From JBAWWY01 sp037144355 (lineage in GTDB: Bacteria > Bacillota > Clostridia > Peptostreptococcales > Anaerovoracaceae), in the NCBI GenBank assembly GCA_037144355.1, contig JBAWWY010000006.1:1-64000 (forward strand): a stretch of 64,000 nt of DNA, given 5' to 3'. Below, piece by piece: positions 24,720-34,448 of this stretch (positions within the stretch are counted from its first letter, which is position 1; every line of letters begins with the position of its first letter). A program made the translations under genes and the position numbers. Under the pieces are notes generated by a model. That model searched no databases and had not been told where the DNA came from. It saw only the letters and a list, made by a program, of their open reading frames with translations.

Positions 24720-26006
24720 TTAATCTTCAAGTTGCAAAATAAAATTTTCGCAATAATCTAAATCCATCTTGAATTTTTCAACGGATATATATTTTTCTTT
24801 TGAAACAATTTTCGCATCAAGAAAAATACATTTGAGCTTGAGCAAATGGCATAAGGTAGAATACAAGTAAAATTTATATTCTTTTGGAATTATGCAAATT
24901 ATCTCAGCATTATCTGGGCAATAGATGATATTTGTAAATGCTGCTCCAGTTGCTCCTACTATATATTTTGCTTGTCCAAACAATTCGACTTGCTCAATAA
25001 ACGATAGCTCCTCAGGAAATACTATTTCAAAGCCTTTGCTTCTAAAAAGTGAAATAACATCCCATTCATTTGTAAGTCTTGAATTGTCCTGGTTTTTTCT
25101 TGAGATGAAAATCTTCCTGAAGCCCTCAGCATTTGAAATCTTTAAATTCTCAAAAACGCTCTCCCTAATATGTTTTACGGCAGAAATGGCTATTATTGTA
25201 TCTTCGGGCTCAAATTCGATTCCTTCTTTCAGATTAATAGGCATCCATGTATTATATGATGGAAATATCAATTTGTGTATTTTGTACATTGAATTGCATT
25301 TGATAGGTATTACTAAATGGTTGTGCTTGTTAATTATATTAAATAAATCACTAAATTGAGGTATTTCAAAAACTATTTCATCAATTAGAATCGGTAAAGA
25401 ACGAAACTCTTCAAAATTATCTATATACTGAAGCCTTGATAGTAATTCTAATGTGATATGAAAATAATTATGAGGAGCAAAACCACAAAGTAGTATACCT
25501 TCCGAGTATTCAATTCCTGAGAAATTATATTCTATCAAAACTTCATTTTTTTCTATTCTCTTAAGAGATTGGTATCTTAAGTCGTATCTTGCTTTCTTTT
25601 TACTTAAAGCCATATCAAGCAAGCAATGCTTATTAGCTAATACAAAACCATTGGCGCCAACAATATTAGCATCAAATACTTCGGCAAGATAAATCTCTGG
25701 TGAAATATATTCTTGAATTATTTCATCTTCTTGTGACCCATAATAATGTGGTATTAAAGCTTTTCTCGGTTGTTCTTCCTCAATGACAAAATACCTCGTT
25801 TTTCTTAATTGGCAAAATGCTTTGAAAGTTATCAATTTATATGATGCAAATTTGAAATTCTTAATTGAAAGAGATTTCAATATCAGAACAAAATAAAATA
25901 GGTGATCATTTTTTGTTAAGAATTCTCGGAAAGGTATATATATTTTGTGCAAGAAAAAGTATAGTCTTTTTCTTTTCTTGATATGCCAAATGATATTTTC
26001 TAACAT
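24720..26006 (-). CDS. GT61 (DUF563) family glycosyltransferase
   Basis: A 428-residue soluble protein of the capsular-polysaccharide GT61 type. Typical features are NYFHITLELLSRL (about 175-190), the ISRKNQDNSR region and the C-terminal GATGAAFTNIIYCPD. The N-terminal 100 residues are basic and probably associate with the membrane. The start ATG at 26006 has AAAGGGG upstream. The second GT61 enzyme in the cluster (27650-29140) is clearly related but diverged. Donor and linkage cannot be assigned. Confidence 0.8.
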   Translation of the reverse strand: MLENIIWHIKKRKRLYFFLHKIYIPFREFLTKNDHLFYFVLILKSLSIKNFKFASYKLITFKAFCQLRKTRYFVIEEEQPRKALIPHYYGSQEDEIIQEYISPEIYLAEVFDANIVGANGFVLANKHCLLDMALSKKKARYDLRYQSLKRIEKNEVLIEYNFSGIEYSEGILLCGFAPHNYFHITLELLSRLQYIDNFEEFRSLPILIDEIVFEIPQFSDLFNIINKHNHLVIPIKCNSMYKIHKLIFPSYNTWMPINLKEGIEFEPEDTIIAISAVKHIRESVFENLKISNAEGFRKIFISRKNQDNSRLTNEWDVISLFRSKGFEIVFPEELSFIEQVELFGQAKYIVGATGAAFTNIIYCPDNAEIICIIPKEYKFYLYSTLCHLLKLKCIFLDAKIVSKEKYISVEKFKMDLDYCENFILQLED

Positions 26007-26056
26007 TGCATCCCCTTTATTCCATTATTTATATGCTTTTTATCATTCTATTTGTA

Positions 26057-27634
26057 TTATTTTCTTATACTCTTAGTTAGTTTATTGATAATAATTTTTA
26101 TCATTTTACCGCTTACTAATAATTTGGGAGTTATGAATAATATATTCTTTGTTTTCTCCCAAATTGGAAATAAGTGCAAGTTGGCTAACAATGGAATGGC
26201 ATATTCTTGATTTTTAGTAAGGTTCTTACCATACATATTTATTATGGCATAATCATAGTCATTAATTGTATAAAAGCACCCTACATCAAAGCCCTTCTTG
26301 GCTCTTAAAGCGCTTTCGTAAATTATATCTAATTGCGATGCCCAATTTGGATTTAGATGTTGCTTCGCAATCGCCTCAAAGCACTTAGCTCCGAATCTTT
26401 TTCTCTCTTCTTCGTTGTCAATATAGAATATTAACTTGGCAACCATTTCATTTATGCTTTTCACCTTGAAATCCAGTGTATCAAGAGATAAATCATCTAA
26501 TTCCAATCCTCTTCCGCCATTTTCGATGCTTAATATTGGCAACTCATATTTTGCCGCATCCAATAGGGAGGTTAATGAGCTTATTGGATATGAATCTAAA
26601 TAAATATCTGCTGCCACATAATAGCAGTCTATATTGTTTTTTATCCCAACGGGAATTATTTTACCACCAGATTTTTTATTTAACGCTCTCCAGTAATCCT
26701 CTGAAAGAAATGGTCCAACTATTATGGCTTTAACATTATTTCTTTTTTCCAACACTTGTAATAATATTTCCCCAATACCCTCATCTTTTTCGGGCATGTA
26801 CTTATATGATGAGGCAACAGAAAATATGACCAATTCGTCCTTCCCAATTTTTAGATTTTTCCTTGCCTCTTCTTTTGTCATAATCTTCTTGCAGAACAAT
26901 GGTATTGGTAATATCACCTGATTTGAGATATTAATTGATCTCTTATTCTTTGATAGCATTTCTCCGGATTTTCTGATTTCTAAAATAGTATTCGTTATAC
27001 TAACCCCTATCCAGAAGCGATGATCTGCGTGATTCATAAATAGTACCGGGATATCTGAATTACTAAAAGCTATTAATGGGATTACATCGTATGGGTGTAC
27101 GTGAAGTACAATTGCATCATAATTCATTGATAAAGCATATAATTCTTTGCTTCGTTCCAAAATGCTTTTCTTTCTATCTTTCAAGTAGAGAATTTTCGTT
27201 TTGTTTTTGGCGAAATACTCACTAATAGATTTTGGGACTTTTGATTTTTTCTGATTTGTTATCGCGAGATCATTTACCCTAGTAGAATCGTAACTTAGCC
27301 AACTTTGGATTATTTTTGTATGCCCACCAGTTGCATAAAGTTCAGATGCAATGTGCAGAACCTTCTTAATGTGTTTATTTCTTCTTGGTTCTATTCCCTT
27401 TGTAAAAACTACCTTTGATATTTCCTTTAATAAATTCTCTATTTCTGGAGAGGCAAAAATTCCGAAATGATATCTGCTAGCATAATCCGCAGCTATCTGA
27501 ATATAGATTGCTGCCGATTCAAATTCTCTTTCCGCAATTTTGCCTTTTGCTTTTATAATGGTTTTATTAAATATAGTTCTTCTAATACTAATAGTATTAA
27601 TCAATTCTAATTCATTCATACATACTTCAATCAT
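26057..27634 (-). CDS. GT4-like (GT-B fold) glycosyltransferase
   Basis: A 525-residue protein. The N-terminal about 90 residues are helical and of unknown role. The GT-B part follows: KKVLHIASELYATGGHTKII (near residue 85) opens the acceptor-side domain. The donor-side domain includes VIFSVASSYKYMPEKD, IIVGPF and DSYPISSLTSLLDAAKYELPILS. The last holds the region where GT4 enzymes have their E-x7-E pattern, here without the first glutamate. The start at 27634 has a modest AAAGG site; an internal ATG at 27619 is possible. It lies between the two GT61 genes and presumably adds one residue of the repeat unit. Confidence 0.72.
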   Translation of the reverse strand: MIEVCMNELELINTISIRRTIFNKTIIKAKGKIAEREFESAAIYIQIAADYASRYHFGIFASPEIENLLKEISKVVFTKGIEPRRNKHIKKVLHIASELYATGGHTKIIQSWLSYDSTRVNDLAITNQKKSKVPKSISEYFAKNKTKILYLKDRKKSILERSKELYALSMNYDAIVLHVHPYDVIPLIAFSNSDIPVLFMNHADHRFWIGVSITNTILEIRKSGEMLSKNKRSINISNQVILPIPLFCKKIMTKEEARKNLKIGKDELVIFSVASSYKYMPEKDEGIGEILLQVLEKRNNVKAIIVGPFLSEDYWRALNKKSGGKIIPVGIKNNIDCYYVAADIYLDSYPISSLTSLLDAAKYELPILSIENGGRGLELDDLSLDTLDFKVKSINEMVAKLIFYIDNEEERKRFGAKCFEAIAKQHLNPNWASQLDIIYESALRAKKGFDVGCFYTINDYDYAIINMYGKNLTKNQEYAIPLLANLHLFPIWEKTKNILFITPKLLVSGKMIKIIINKLTKSIRK

Positions 27635-27649
27635 TAAAAATAGTGCCTT

Positions 27650-29140
27650 TCAAATCTCATTTATTAATTCTAATAGTTTTCTTAAATCAATAGTGTAATC
27701 ATCATGGAAATCCTCTCGTTGAAAAGCTCTGCTTCCAATACAAAATTTAAGTTGCATTCCCGAAATTTCTGCTAATTGCTCCCAAAGACTAAATTTAGTG
27801 CTTTTATGATCAGAGATCAAAACGATGAATTTAGTATCCTTTGGAGATAGCATCATATTTGTTATGGCTGCACCAGTGGGGCCGATTACAATTTCAGCTT
27901 GCTTGAATAATTCTTGTTGAAATTGGAAATTGCAAGTTGCGGTATTTATTATTTCATAACCCAACTTGAGAAGTCCTATTTCGATTTCCTCTTCATTCAA
28001 TAATTTTCTATATTCTGCGTTATGTCTACATAGATATAACTTCCTTTTCACGATATTTGTACAGTTTGAACTATTGCCATTCGAAAGCAATAATTCCCTA
28101 ACTTTTCTAATCCATTTTTGAGAAAGAACAATATCGGTACCCATTATATAATCGCAAGTATATTTATCCATTATGCGTGATAGGTCTGATGGGTAGACAA
28201 GTTTTTTAATATTATAAATAGCACCTCCTTCTATTTCTATGATTGGATAACTTTCCCCAGTTAGAATTCTTAGCGCATACATCAGATTGGGATGTAGGTT
28301 TTCCTTTAGCAGAATAGGTATCCCTAAGAATTTTTTATATTCCATAATCATAAGCATCTTTGGTAGACATTCTACCATCCAGTGGAAGTAATTATTATCA
28401 TGATCGCATGATAATAAAATTGCCTCCTCGATTATTCTTTTCTCATTTGGGTTAACAGCGAATATTTCGATGCATTTCTCCCCAATAACCTTGATGCCCC
28501 CCCATATTTTTATATCATAGTCGCCCATAGGTGAATGATCAAATTGGTACATTTCATCATGCAAAAGAACTCCCTTTTCGCTTATAATTAGTCTGGTCCC
28601 TCCAATTAAAGATATATTTTTCAAAATCCCAATATATTCCGATGGTGGTATTAGCGTTAATTCGATATTCTCCATTTCAAAGTTCATCTTCCAATTCAAC
28701 TGATTGTTATCATAAACAACTTGTATATTAGTATCTTTATTGCCATTTATTGGTTCTATATTTGCTGTTATTGTTGGGCTGCTTCGCTTTTGATTTATAT
28801 ACAGTTTTGAATCCGCCAAAGGGCTAGGATTGCGAGATTCTTTTATTCCGTATTTTAGGTAATGCACCAATGGATTTAAACCAGAATTTAATACGTCTGG
28901 ATTATTTGTTAGGTAATAATTTGTATCAAATTCCGGATTTGGATTGCGGCTCTCTCTAAAACCAAAGGCAACAAAATGGAGTAATGGGTCCATTTTGGAT
29001 TCTGTTACATCAATATTATTGCTCAAATAATATTTCCTATCAAAAGATGGGTTAAAAAATAAGTATAGGTAGTCTAACCCAATTACAATTAAATCATGTT
29101 CTTTGCCTTTTAAAATATTTAACAATCTTGATTTTTTCAT
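27650..29140 (-). CDS. GT61 glycosyltransferase with two N-terminal tandem repeats
   Basis: A 496-residue protein. Two copies of a repeat of about 39 residues occupy about 30-68 and 69-107. Each has the form FD-x-x-YYL-x-NN-x-DV, then PL-x-H-(F/Y), then G-(F/I)-(R/K)-ESRNP. This repeat is known at the ends of other surface-polysaccharide glycosyltransferases. The catalytic part (about 200-496) is GT61-like, with DNNYFHWMVECLPKML and GPTGAAITNMMLSPK. Start ATG at 29140 behind a weak AAAGG. The repeats may dock the enzyme on partner transferases. Confidence 0.8.
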   Translation of the reverse strand: MKKSRLLNILKGKEHDLIVIGLDYLYLFFNPSFDRKYYLSNNIDVTESKMDPLLHFVAFGFRESRNPNPEFDTNYYLTNNPDVLNSGLNPLVHYLKYGIKESRNPSPLADSKLYINQKRSSPTITANIEPINGNKDTNIQVVYDNNQLNWKMNFEMENIELTLIPPSEYIGILKNISLIGGTRLIISEKGVLLHDEMYQFDHSPMGDYDIKIWGGIKVIGEKCIEIFAVNPNEKRIIEEAILLSCDHDNNYFHWMVECLPKMLMIMEYKKFLGIPILLKENLHPNLMYALRILTGESYPIIEIEGGAIYNIKKLVYPSDLSRIMDKYTCDYIMGTDIVLSQKWIRKVRELLLSNGNSSNCTNIVKRKLYLCRHNAEYRKLLNEEEIEIGLLKLGYEIINTATCNFQFQQELFKQAEIVIGPTGAAITNMMLSPKDTKFIVLISDHKSTKFSLWEQLAEISGMQLKFCIGSRAFQREDFHDDYTIDLRKLLELINEI

Positions 29141-29161
29141 TTTTAGCCTTTTCCCATATTA

Positions 29162-30262
29162 TTATAATTTCGCTCTTGAAATTAATTTACAAACATATTC
29201 GACTTGTTTTTTTGAAAGATGAGGGCCAATTGGAATGCTCAATATTTCTTTAGACAAACTTTCCGTTACTGGAAAAGAATTTATTTTATATCCCAAACTT
29301 GCATAAGCATTTGATAGGTGGGATGGTATTGGGTAATGAATCAATGTCTCTATTCCGTTTTCTTTTAGAAACTCCTGCAATTCATTCCTCTTTTGTGTTC
29401 TAATAACAAAAACGTGCCATGCTGAATTAATTTTAGGAATCACCTTAGGGATTATAACCTTATCATTATTTATATTCTCTTGATAATGCTTAGCAATGAT
29501 TTTTCTGCGATCATTCCAATTTTCTAGATTTCTTAACTTTACCCGCAGAAAAGCTGCTTGTAGCTCATCTAATCTCGAATTTATACCTCTAACATCATGA
29601 ATATATTTAATCTTTGAACCATAATTTCTTAATTCAATCATTTTAGAATATAGGTCTTCATCATCAGTTGTAATTGCTCCGCCATCCCCAAATGCTCCAA
29701 GATTTTTCCCCGCATAAAAGCTAAATGCAGCTGCATCTCCAAGACTACCGACTTTTTCTCCATAGTATTGGGCTCCTTGTGCCTGCGCCGCATCTTCAAG
29801 AACTTTAATCCCATATTCAATCGATATTGCTTTGATCTTAAACATTTCAGCAGGTTGTCCATATAAGTGAACTGGTATTATTGCTTTGGTATTCCTCGTT
29901 ATTGCTGCCTCAATTTTCATTGGGTCTATATTAAAAGTATTAATATCAACGTCAACTGGTATGGGTGTTGCGCCAACTTCCGATACCGCCAACCACGTTG
30001 CTATAAAAGTGTTAGCAGGTACAATTACTTCATCGCCTCTTCCAATTCCCCAGGCTTGCAATACAATTCGTAAAGCATCAAGTCCGTTGCCTACTGATAC
30101 GCAGAATTTTGCTCCGCAATATTTCGAAAACTCATTTTCAAACATTTCGACTTCATTCCCTAACACGTATCGGCCAGATTCCATAACTCTCAAATACGCT
30201 TTATCCGTCTCTTCCTTTAATTCCAAGTAAGTTTGTTTAAGATCAAGAAATGGAACTCTCAT
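29162..30262 (-). CDS. fdtB: dTDP-3-amino-3,6-dideoxyhexose transaminase (FdtB/QdtB type)
   Basis: A 366-residue PLP aminotransferase of the DegT/DnrJ/EryC1 family. It would aminate C3 of dTDP-3-keto-6-deoxyhexose. The PLP lysine is Lys186 in FSFYAGKNLGAFGDGG, and EDAAQAQGA carries the aspartate that contacts the pyridine nitrogen. It overlaps the ketoisomerase gene by 20 bases, the pairing seen for FdtA/FdtB in Aneurinibacillus S-layer glycan synthesis. The substrate dTDP-4-keto-6-deoxyglucose is made by RfbA and RfbB in the same cluster. Fuc3N and Qui3N products cannot be told apart here. Confidence 0.88.
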   Translation of the reverse strand: MRVPFLDLKQTYLELKEETDKAYLRVMESGRYVLGNEVEMFENEFSKYCGAKFCVSVGNGLDALRIVLQAWGIGRGDEVIVPANTFIATWLAVSEVGATPIPVDVDINTFNIDPMKIEAAITRNTKAIIPVHLYGQPAEMFKIKAISIEYGIKVLEDAAQAQGAQYYGEKVGSLGDAAAFSFYAGKNLGAFGDGGAITTDDEDLYSKMIELRNYGSKIKYIHDVRGINSRLDELQAAFLRVKLRNLENWNDRRKIIAKHYQENINNDKVIIPKVIPKINSAWHVFVIRTQKRNELQEFLKENGIETLIHYPIPSHLSNAYASLGYKINSFPVTESLSKEILSIPIGPHLSKKQVEYVCKLISRAKL

Positions 30263-30677
30263 TTACTTGCCTCCCTTGGATAACTTTAATAAATTCATCG
30301 TAGTTTCTAAAATAATCATCCTCGCTATAGTATTCCGATGCCAATACCAAACATACCGAGTTCGATGAGAAATTAACAAGCTCTCGCCACATCATGCTTT
30401 GAATATAAAGTCCCATATTACTCTGATTTAAATTGAATACTTTTTTGTCGTTCCCATCATCTAAGATAACATCAAAGCTCCCAGCTATTGCTATGATTAG
30501 CTGCTGTAGATTTTTATGTGCATGACCCCCCCTTGACTCGCCCTCTGGAATATCATAAAGATAATATATTCTCTTTATATCAAATGGTAAATGCCTACCA
30601 CTTTCTATAAAACTTAAGTTCCCACGTGGATCTGTAATCTTTGGAAGTTCAATAATTCGGCATCCTTGTAGAGTCAT
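30243..30677 (-). CDS. fdtA: dTDP-4-oxo-6-deoxy-D-glucose 3,4-ketoisomerase (FdtA/QdtA type)
   Basis: A 144-residue cupin that moves the keto group from C4 to C3 of dTDP-4-keto-6-deoxyglucose. The active-site histidines are His52 and His54 in SRGGHAHKNLQQ, matching the HxH of FdtA. Length is normal. AAAGGAG precedes the ATG at 30677. Together with fdtB and one of the hexapeptide acyltransferases it forms a 3-acylamino-3,6-dideoxyhexose route. Confidence 0.88.
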   Translation of the reverse strand: MTLQGCRIIELPKITDPRGNLSFIESGRHLPFDIKRIYYLYDIPEGESRGGHAHKNLQQLIIAIAGSFDVILDDGNDKKVFNLNQSNMGLYIQSMMWRELVNFSSNSVCLVLASEYYSEDDYFRNYDEFIKVIQGRQVNESSIS

Positions 30678-30765
30678 AATTGCTCCTTTCTAGCCAGCTT
30701 AATAATTAATTTTGAACAAATTGAGAACCAATAAATAAGATAACGATTACAAAGAATTTAAATTG

Positions 30766-31977
30766 CTATAGTTCATTAAAATTCGAACATTTCTCGCGTA
30801 GAATATTAAGTTCATCATTTCGCCACGCTAACTCATTTCTTAAAGAAGCAACCTCGAGTTTTAAATCCCAATCCTCTATCTGTTGTATATGTAATCCTTC
30901 AATCATCTGGTTATATGCGTTCCAATTGCCTTTAACTTTTTTAAACATCATTGTTGGATGGTCATTAGACCAAGATCTTGGTGTATTGTGGCATATTATT
31001 AGTTTCCAGTTGTCTGGAAAATTCCAGGGCCCTTTGAAATGGTATACTCTCGAATTGGAAATATAAATATGCCCATCCTCTTTAACTAATTCGTCAAAAT
31101 TCTTCAAGTAAAAATCTACATGTTTCTGCTCCATCTCCTGCATACTTTCCACGTTAATACATATATCGAATTCTGTATTTGATATATGCCCCATATGCCA
31201 AGGAGTCGAAATGAAAAAATCATATGCCATATCATATATGTCATTTAGGTAAAACCCTATGCGTTTATTTGGGAATGCTTTTTCTAGATATTCTTTTGCA
31301 TATAATAATGATGCAGGTACTGCATCCACAATTACATAATGCAGCCTGCTATCTGTCCCGTTAGAAAATGCTTCTGCAAGACGCCCATATCCACCGCCAA
31401 TTTCCAATATACAATATTTTTCTAAAGGGCGAAGCGGCAAAATATTTGTTATTAAATTAACATCCACAATACTCCCAAGATCGGTGTTTAGCATATTCTG
31501 CTTTAACGCTGTTTCCAATAAGTCATCGCCCACTAAACCACACAGATCAATACTATTAAGCAATGGTTGATATTGTTTAATTTGTTCATTAGTTACTGGT
31601 TGCATACCAACCTGCCCAATCCAAGGATCCATTATAAGCTTCATTGTTGAAAATTTAGATAAAAAAATGTTATAAATATAACCTTCATCTGTGTTTCTTT
31701 TATTATCTAAGTCTAAGGATTTGTTCAAAGAGTATTCACTCCAGACCCCAGAAGGTGCAAGTTCTTCACCATTTAAGTGCATATCTTCAATAATTCTCTC
31801 AAACGTCTGAAAATCACCATTAATATCAAAGCGCTCTCCTGCATGATATGAAATTATCGGGCGCCCCAGTTTTAAATTGGGGCGAATTGTTTCTGGTTCA
31901 TCTTTTATTAATTCTTGCTTAATTAGATCTTTAGCTTGTTTTTTTTTATTTTGGCCATCATTAATATTTATCTCCAT
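30766..31977 (-). CDS. SAM-dependent sugar methyltransferase-like protein
   Basis: A 403-residue protein. The N-terminal 180 residues resemble no domain I can name. The central Rossmann fold begins ILEIGGGYGRLAEAF (near residue 190), a class I SAM-binding motif, and continues through IVDAVPASLLYAKEYLEKAF. The C-terminal about 35 residues form a charged coiled coil (LKLEVASLRNELAWRNDELN). Proteins of this type are annotated as putative sugar O-methyltransferases in polysaccharide clusters. In ABC-exported glycans a terminal methyl group often stops chain growth, with a coiled coil as molecular ruler; that role is inferred. Start ATG at 31977 with AAGGAG. Confidence 0.75.
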   Translation of the reverse strand: MEININDGQNKKKQAKDLIKQELIKDEPETIRPNLKLGRPIISYHAGERFDINGDFQTFERIIEDMHLNGEELAPSGVWSEYSLNKSLDLDNKRNTDEGYIYNIFLSKFSTMKLIMDPWIGQVGMQPVTNEQIKQYQPLLNSIDLCGLVGDDLLETALKQNMLNTDLGSIVDVNLITNILPLRPLEKYCILEIGGGYGRLAEAFSNGTDSRLHYVIVDAVPASLLYAKEYLEKAFPNKRIGFYLNDIYDMAYDFFISTPWHMGHISNTEFDICINVESMQEMEQKHVDFYLKNFDELVKEDGHIYISNSRVYHFKGPWNFPDNWKLIICHNTPRSWSNDHPTMMFKKVKGNWNAYNQMIEGLHIQQIEDWDLKLEVASLRNELAWRNDELNILREKCSNFNEL

Positions 31978-32033
31978 TGCTTTAGTCTCCTTGTAAAATT
32001 TCTATAGAGGTTGTAATAAGAATTAAAATATAT

Positions 32034-32864
32034 CTATTTCGTTCGTATTATTTCATCTATATTAATACTGTTATACCATTGTTCATATCCTTTACCTGCC
32101 CAAGGCATTCCTCTTTCGAAATGGTATTTCCAAGGATATGCTTGTTCTCCAGTAAATTTATTTATCAAATTTTTTACTGGGCAAATTTCTTTCCCTGGAT
32201 TTCCAGCAAATAGCATTTCCTTCCTCACGTTCTCCTTAACTAAACTAAATGCAGCTACTAAAGAACCTTCCCCAATGAGGATATTAGGGAATATTATGCT
32301 ATTAGCACCAATAACCGAGAAATCATCCAAAATAGGTCCCTGATTCTCGTTTGACGGTGGGGTGTTGTCATTAGTTAATATAACATGAGGGAATATCCAA
32401 ACGTAATTTTTGATTTTGGTAAATTCGCAAATAAAAACATTACTATGAATGCTTGTGAAATCTCCAATCTCACATCTACCTTGTATATCTGTTAAGGTTC
32501 CAACTCTAACATTATTTCCTATTGACGAATCTTCTCTGATATTTACCTTATGCCCCGTTATAATATTATCACCAATTGTTGTGTTTCCATAAATGACATT
32601 CTCTGTTCTAATCAAAGCATTTTCACCAATGACAAGCCTGTGAATCTTGTTTTTTCTATTCTCATAGAAATCAACGAGGTATTCCCCCAAAATACTTTTT
32701 GCGCCAATAAAACTGTTCTTTTTTATATGGACATTATCTCTGATTATACAATGGTAATCAATATAGACATTGTCTTCAATCACAACATTTTCGCCGATTG
32801 TTGTCCCTTCTCTTATTGTTACATTTAATCCAATTTTTGCAGTTTTATCAATAATCACATCCAT
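32034..32864 (-). CDS. Hexapeptide-repeat acyltransferase (left-handed beta helix)
   Basis: A 276-residue protein made mostly of hexapeptide repeats (about 5-225, starting DKTAKIGLNVTIREGTTIGENVVI), then a short C-terminal tail rich in Trp and Tyr. Such enzymes transfer acyl groups from acyl-CoA to sugars. It lies two genes from fdtA/fdtB, so it may be the FdtC-like N-acyltransferase for the 3-amino sugar. It is longer than typical FdtC. GAGGAG stands before the ATG at 32864. Confidence 0.75.
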   Translation of the reverse strand: MDVIIDKTAKIGLNVTIREGTTIGENVVIEDNVYIDYHCIIRDNVHIKKNSFIGAKSILGEYLVDFYENRKNKIHRLVIGENALIRTENVIYGNTTIGDNIITGHKVNIREDSSIGNNVRVGTLTDIQGRCEIGDFTSIHSNVFICEFTKIKNYVWIFPHVILTNDNTPPSNENQGPILDDFSVIGANSIIFPNILIGEGSLVAAFSLVKENVRKEMLFAGNPGKEICPVKNLINKFTGEQAYPWKYHFERGMPWAGKGYEQWYNSINIDEIIRTK

Positions 32865-32926
32865 ATTATTTGGCTCCTCAATTCAACGGTTACAAATCCA
32901 AAGATAATTTATAAACATCTATGCAT

Positions 32927-33658
32927 TTATGCATTTTCATAATTCTCGCATACTTCTTTCGTAGCCCCAATCATTTTTATCTTTCCTCTATCTAGCAATA
33001 TGACCCTATCACATAGTCTTCTAATTTGATCAATTGAATGTGAAACAATAATTATAGTCGTTCCATTATCCATGATTTCCTTAATTCTATTCTCACATTT
33101 CTGTTGGAATAAGAAATCACCAACAGACAAAATTTCATCAATTATCAGAATATCCGGATTAATTACCGTTGCAATTCCGAATCCTATTCTTGCGACCATG
33201 CCTGACGAATAGTTTTTCATTGGGACATCAAGAAATTCTCTGAGTTCAGCAAATTCAACTATTTCTTCAAATGAACTGATTATGAATTTCTTTGAATAAC
33301 CAAGTATTGAAGCGTTAAGGAATATGTTTTCCCTTGCTGTAAGCTCCATATCGAAACCTGCTCCAAGCTCGATCAAAGGAGCAATTGATCCATATGTCTT
33401 TGCCATCCCGAGGGATGGTTTTAAAATCCCTGATATTATCTTGAGCAATGTACTTTTACCAGCTCCATTGAACCCAATAATTCCAAACACCTCACCCTTT
33501 TGTATCTCAAAAGAAATATTATCAAGCGCTGTAAATTCATCATAATGAAGCTGGCCTTTCAGAAATTTGATTACATATTCCTTAAGACTATCTATTTTCT
33601 CTTTTGACATGTTGAAGTGCATGGTTACATTTTTTATTTCTACTGCGTTTTCTGTCAT
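32927..33658 (-). CDS. Polysaccharide ABC exporter ATPase (Wzt/TagH type, no C-terminal domain)
   Basis: A 243-residue ATPase of the surface-polysaccharide exporter family. It shows Walker A GFNGAGKST (about 67-75), signature YSSGM, Walker B ILIIDEIL and the switch histidine in IIIVSHS. Residues 1-40 form the lead-in typical of Wzt/TagH. It ends directly after the nucleotide-binding domain, so the carbohydrate-binding C-terminal domain that recognises capped chains in E. coli O9a Wzt is absent. It is encoded ten bases after its permease partner. Confidence 0.92.
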   Translation of the reverse strand: MTENAVEIKNVTMHFNMSKEKIDSLKEYVIKFLKGQLHYDEFTALDNISFEIQKGEVFGIIGFNGAGKSTLLKIISGILKPSLGMAKTYGSIAPLIELGAGFDMELTARENIFLNASILGYSKKFIISSFEEIVEFAELREFLDVPMKNYSSGMVARIGFGIATVINPDILIIDEILSVGDFLFQQKCENRIKEIMDNGTTIIIVSHSIDQIRRLCDRVILLDRGKIKMIGATKEVCENYENA

Positions 33659-33668
33659 AATCTCCCTC

Positions 33669-34445
33669 TTAAATAAATAGTATGAATCTATCCTGTTTTA
33701 CTTTGAAAATCAACAACCCGGCAATTAATGTTATGATTGCAAAACCAATACAAATTAAATTTTCTCTTACTCCTGGGATGGTTCCATACATTATTATATT
33801 CCTGAAATATTCAATATAATGGTACATAGGGTTACACAACATAAGTTTTTTCATGAAGTCTGGCAATATGGAGATGGGGTAAATGATTGGCGTAAGATAC
33901 ATCCAGGCAGTTAGGATTACACCATATAAATGCAATATGTCTCTAAAAAAAACAGCCATAGCTGAGAGTATGAACCCTAAGCCAGTTGAAAATACAAGCA
34001 GATAAATTAGTGGGATTGGAAATAGTATAACATTTATTTTTATGTTGACCCCGGAATAAACTACAACCAATATAACTGCAATCATTGAAAATATTAGGTT
34101 TACAAATGCAAAAAGTGATTTTTCCAATGGAAAAATATATTTAGGGATGTAGACCTTTTTAATTAGCGGCCCAGCAGCTAACATTGACATCATTGATAAA
34201 TTAGTTGCTTCAGACATAAAGTTAAACATCGTAAGGCCAAGAATAACATAAAGTGCAAAATTCTCTACTTGAAATTTGAAAAGATTAGAAAATACAAATG
34301 TTAATATCATCATCGTCAAAAGTGGGTTCAGTATGCTCCAAAACAAACCCAATACAGATCTCCGATATTTAACCTTGATGTCTCTCTCGATTAAATTATA
34401 TAACAGATACTTGTATTTCATAAAAACAACTAAATACTTTTGCAT
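33669..34445 (-). CDS. Polysaccharide ABC exporter permease (Wzm/TagG type)
   Basis: A 258-residue ABC-2 membrane protein with about six transmembrane segments. The N-terminal RDIKVKYRRSVLGLFWSILNPL is diagnostic for Wzm/TagG permeases, and ILTAWMYLTPIIYP lies in the fifth segment region. With the ATPase encoded next it would export the lipid-linked glycan to the outer face. It follows rfbC by three bases. Confidence 0.93.
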   Translation of the reverse strand: MQKYLVVFMKYKYLLYNLIERDIKVKYRRSVLGLFWSILNPLLTMMILTFVFSNLFKFQVENFALYVILGLTMFNFMSEATNLSMMSMLAAGPLIKKVYIPKYIFPLEKSLFAFVNLIFSMIAVILVVVYSGVNIKINVILFPIPLIYLLVFSTGLGFILSAMAVFFRDILHLYGVILTAWMYLTPIIYPISILPDFMKKLMLCNPMYHYIEYFRNIIMYGTIPGVRENLICIGFAIITLIAGLLIFKVKQDRFILFI

Positions 34446-34448
34446 ATC

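Noticed and set aside
29034..29140. Signal peptide on the repeat-bearing GT61 enzyme
   Set aside because: The N-terminus has only a short hydrophobic stretch (DLIVIGLDYLYLFF) with acidic residues and lacks a cleavage site; a cytoplasmic enzyme is more likely.
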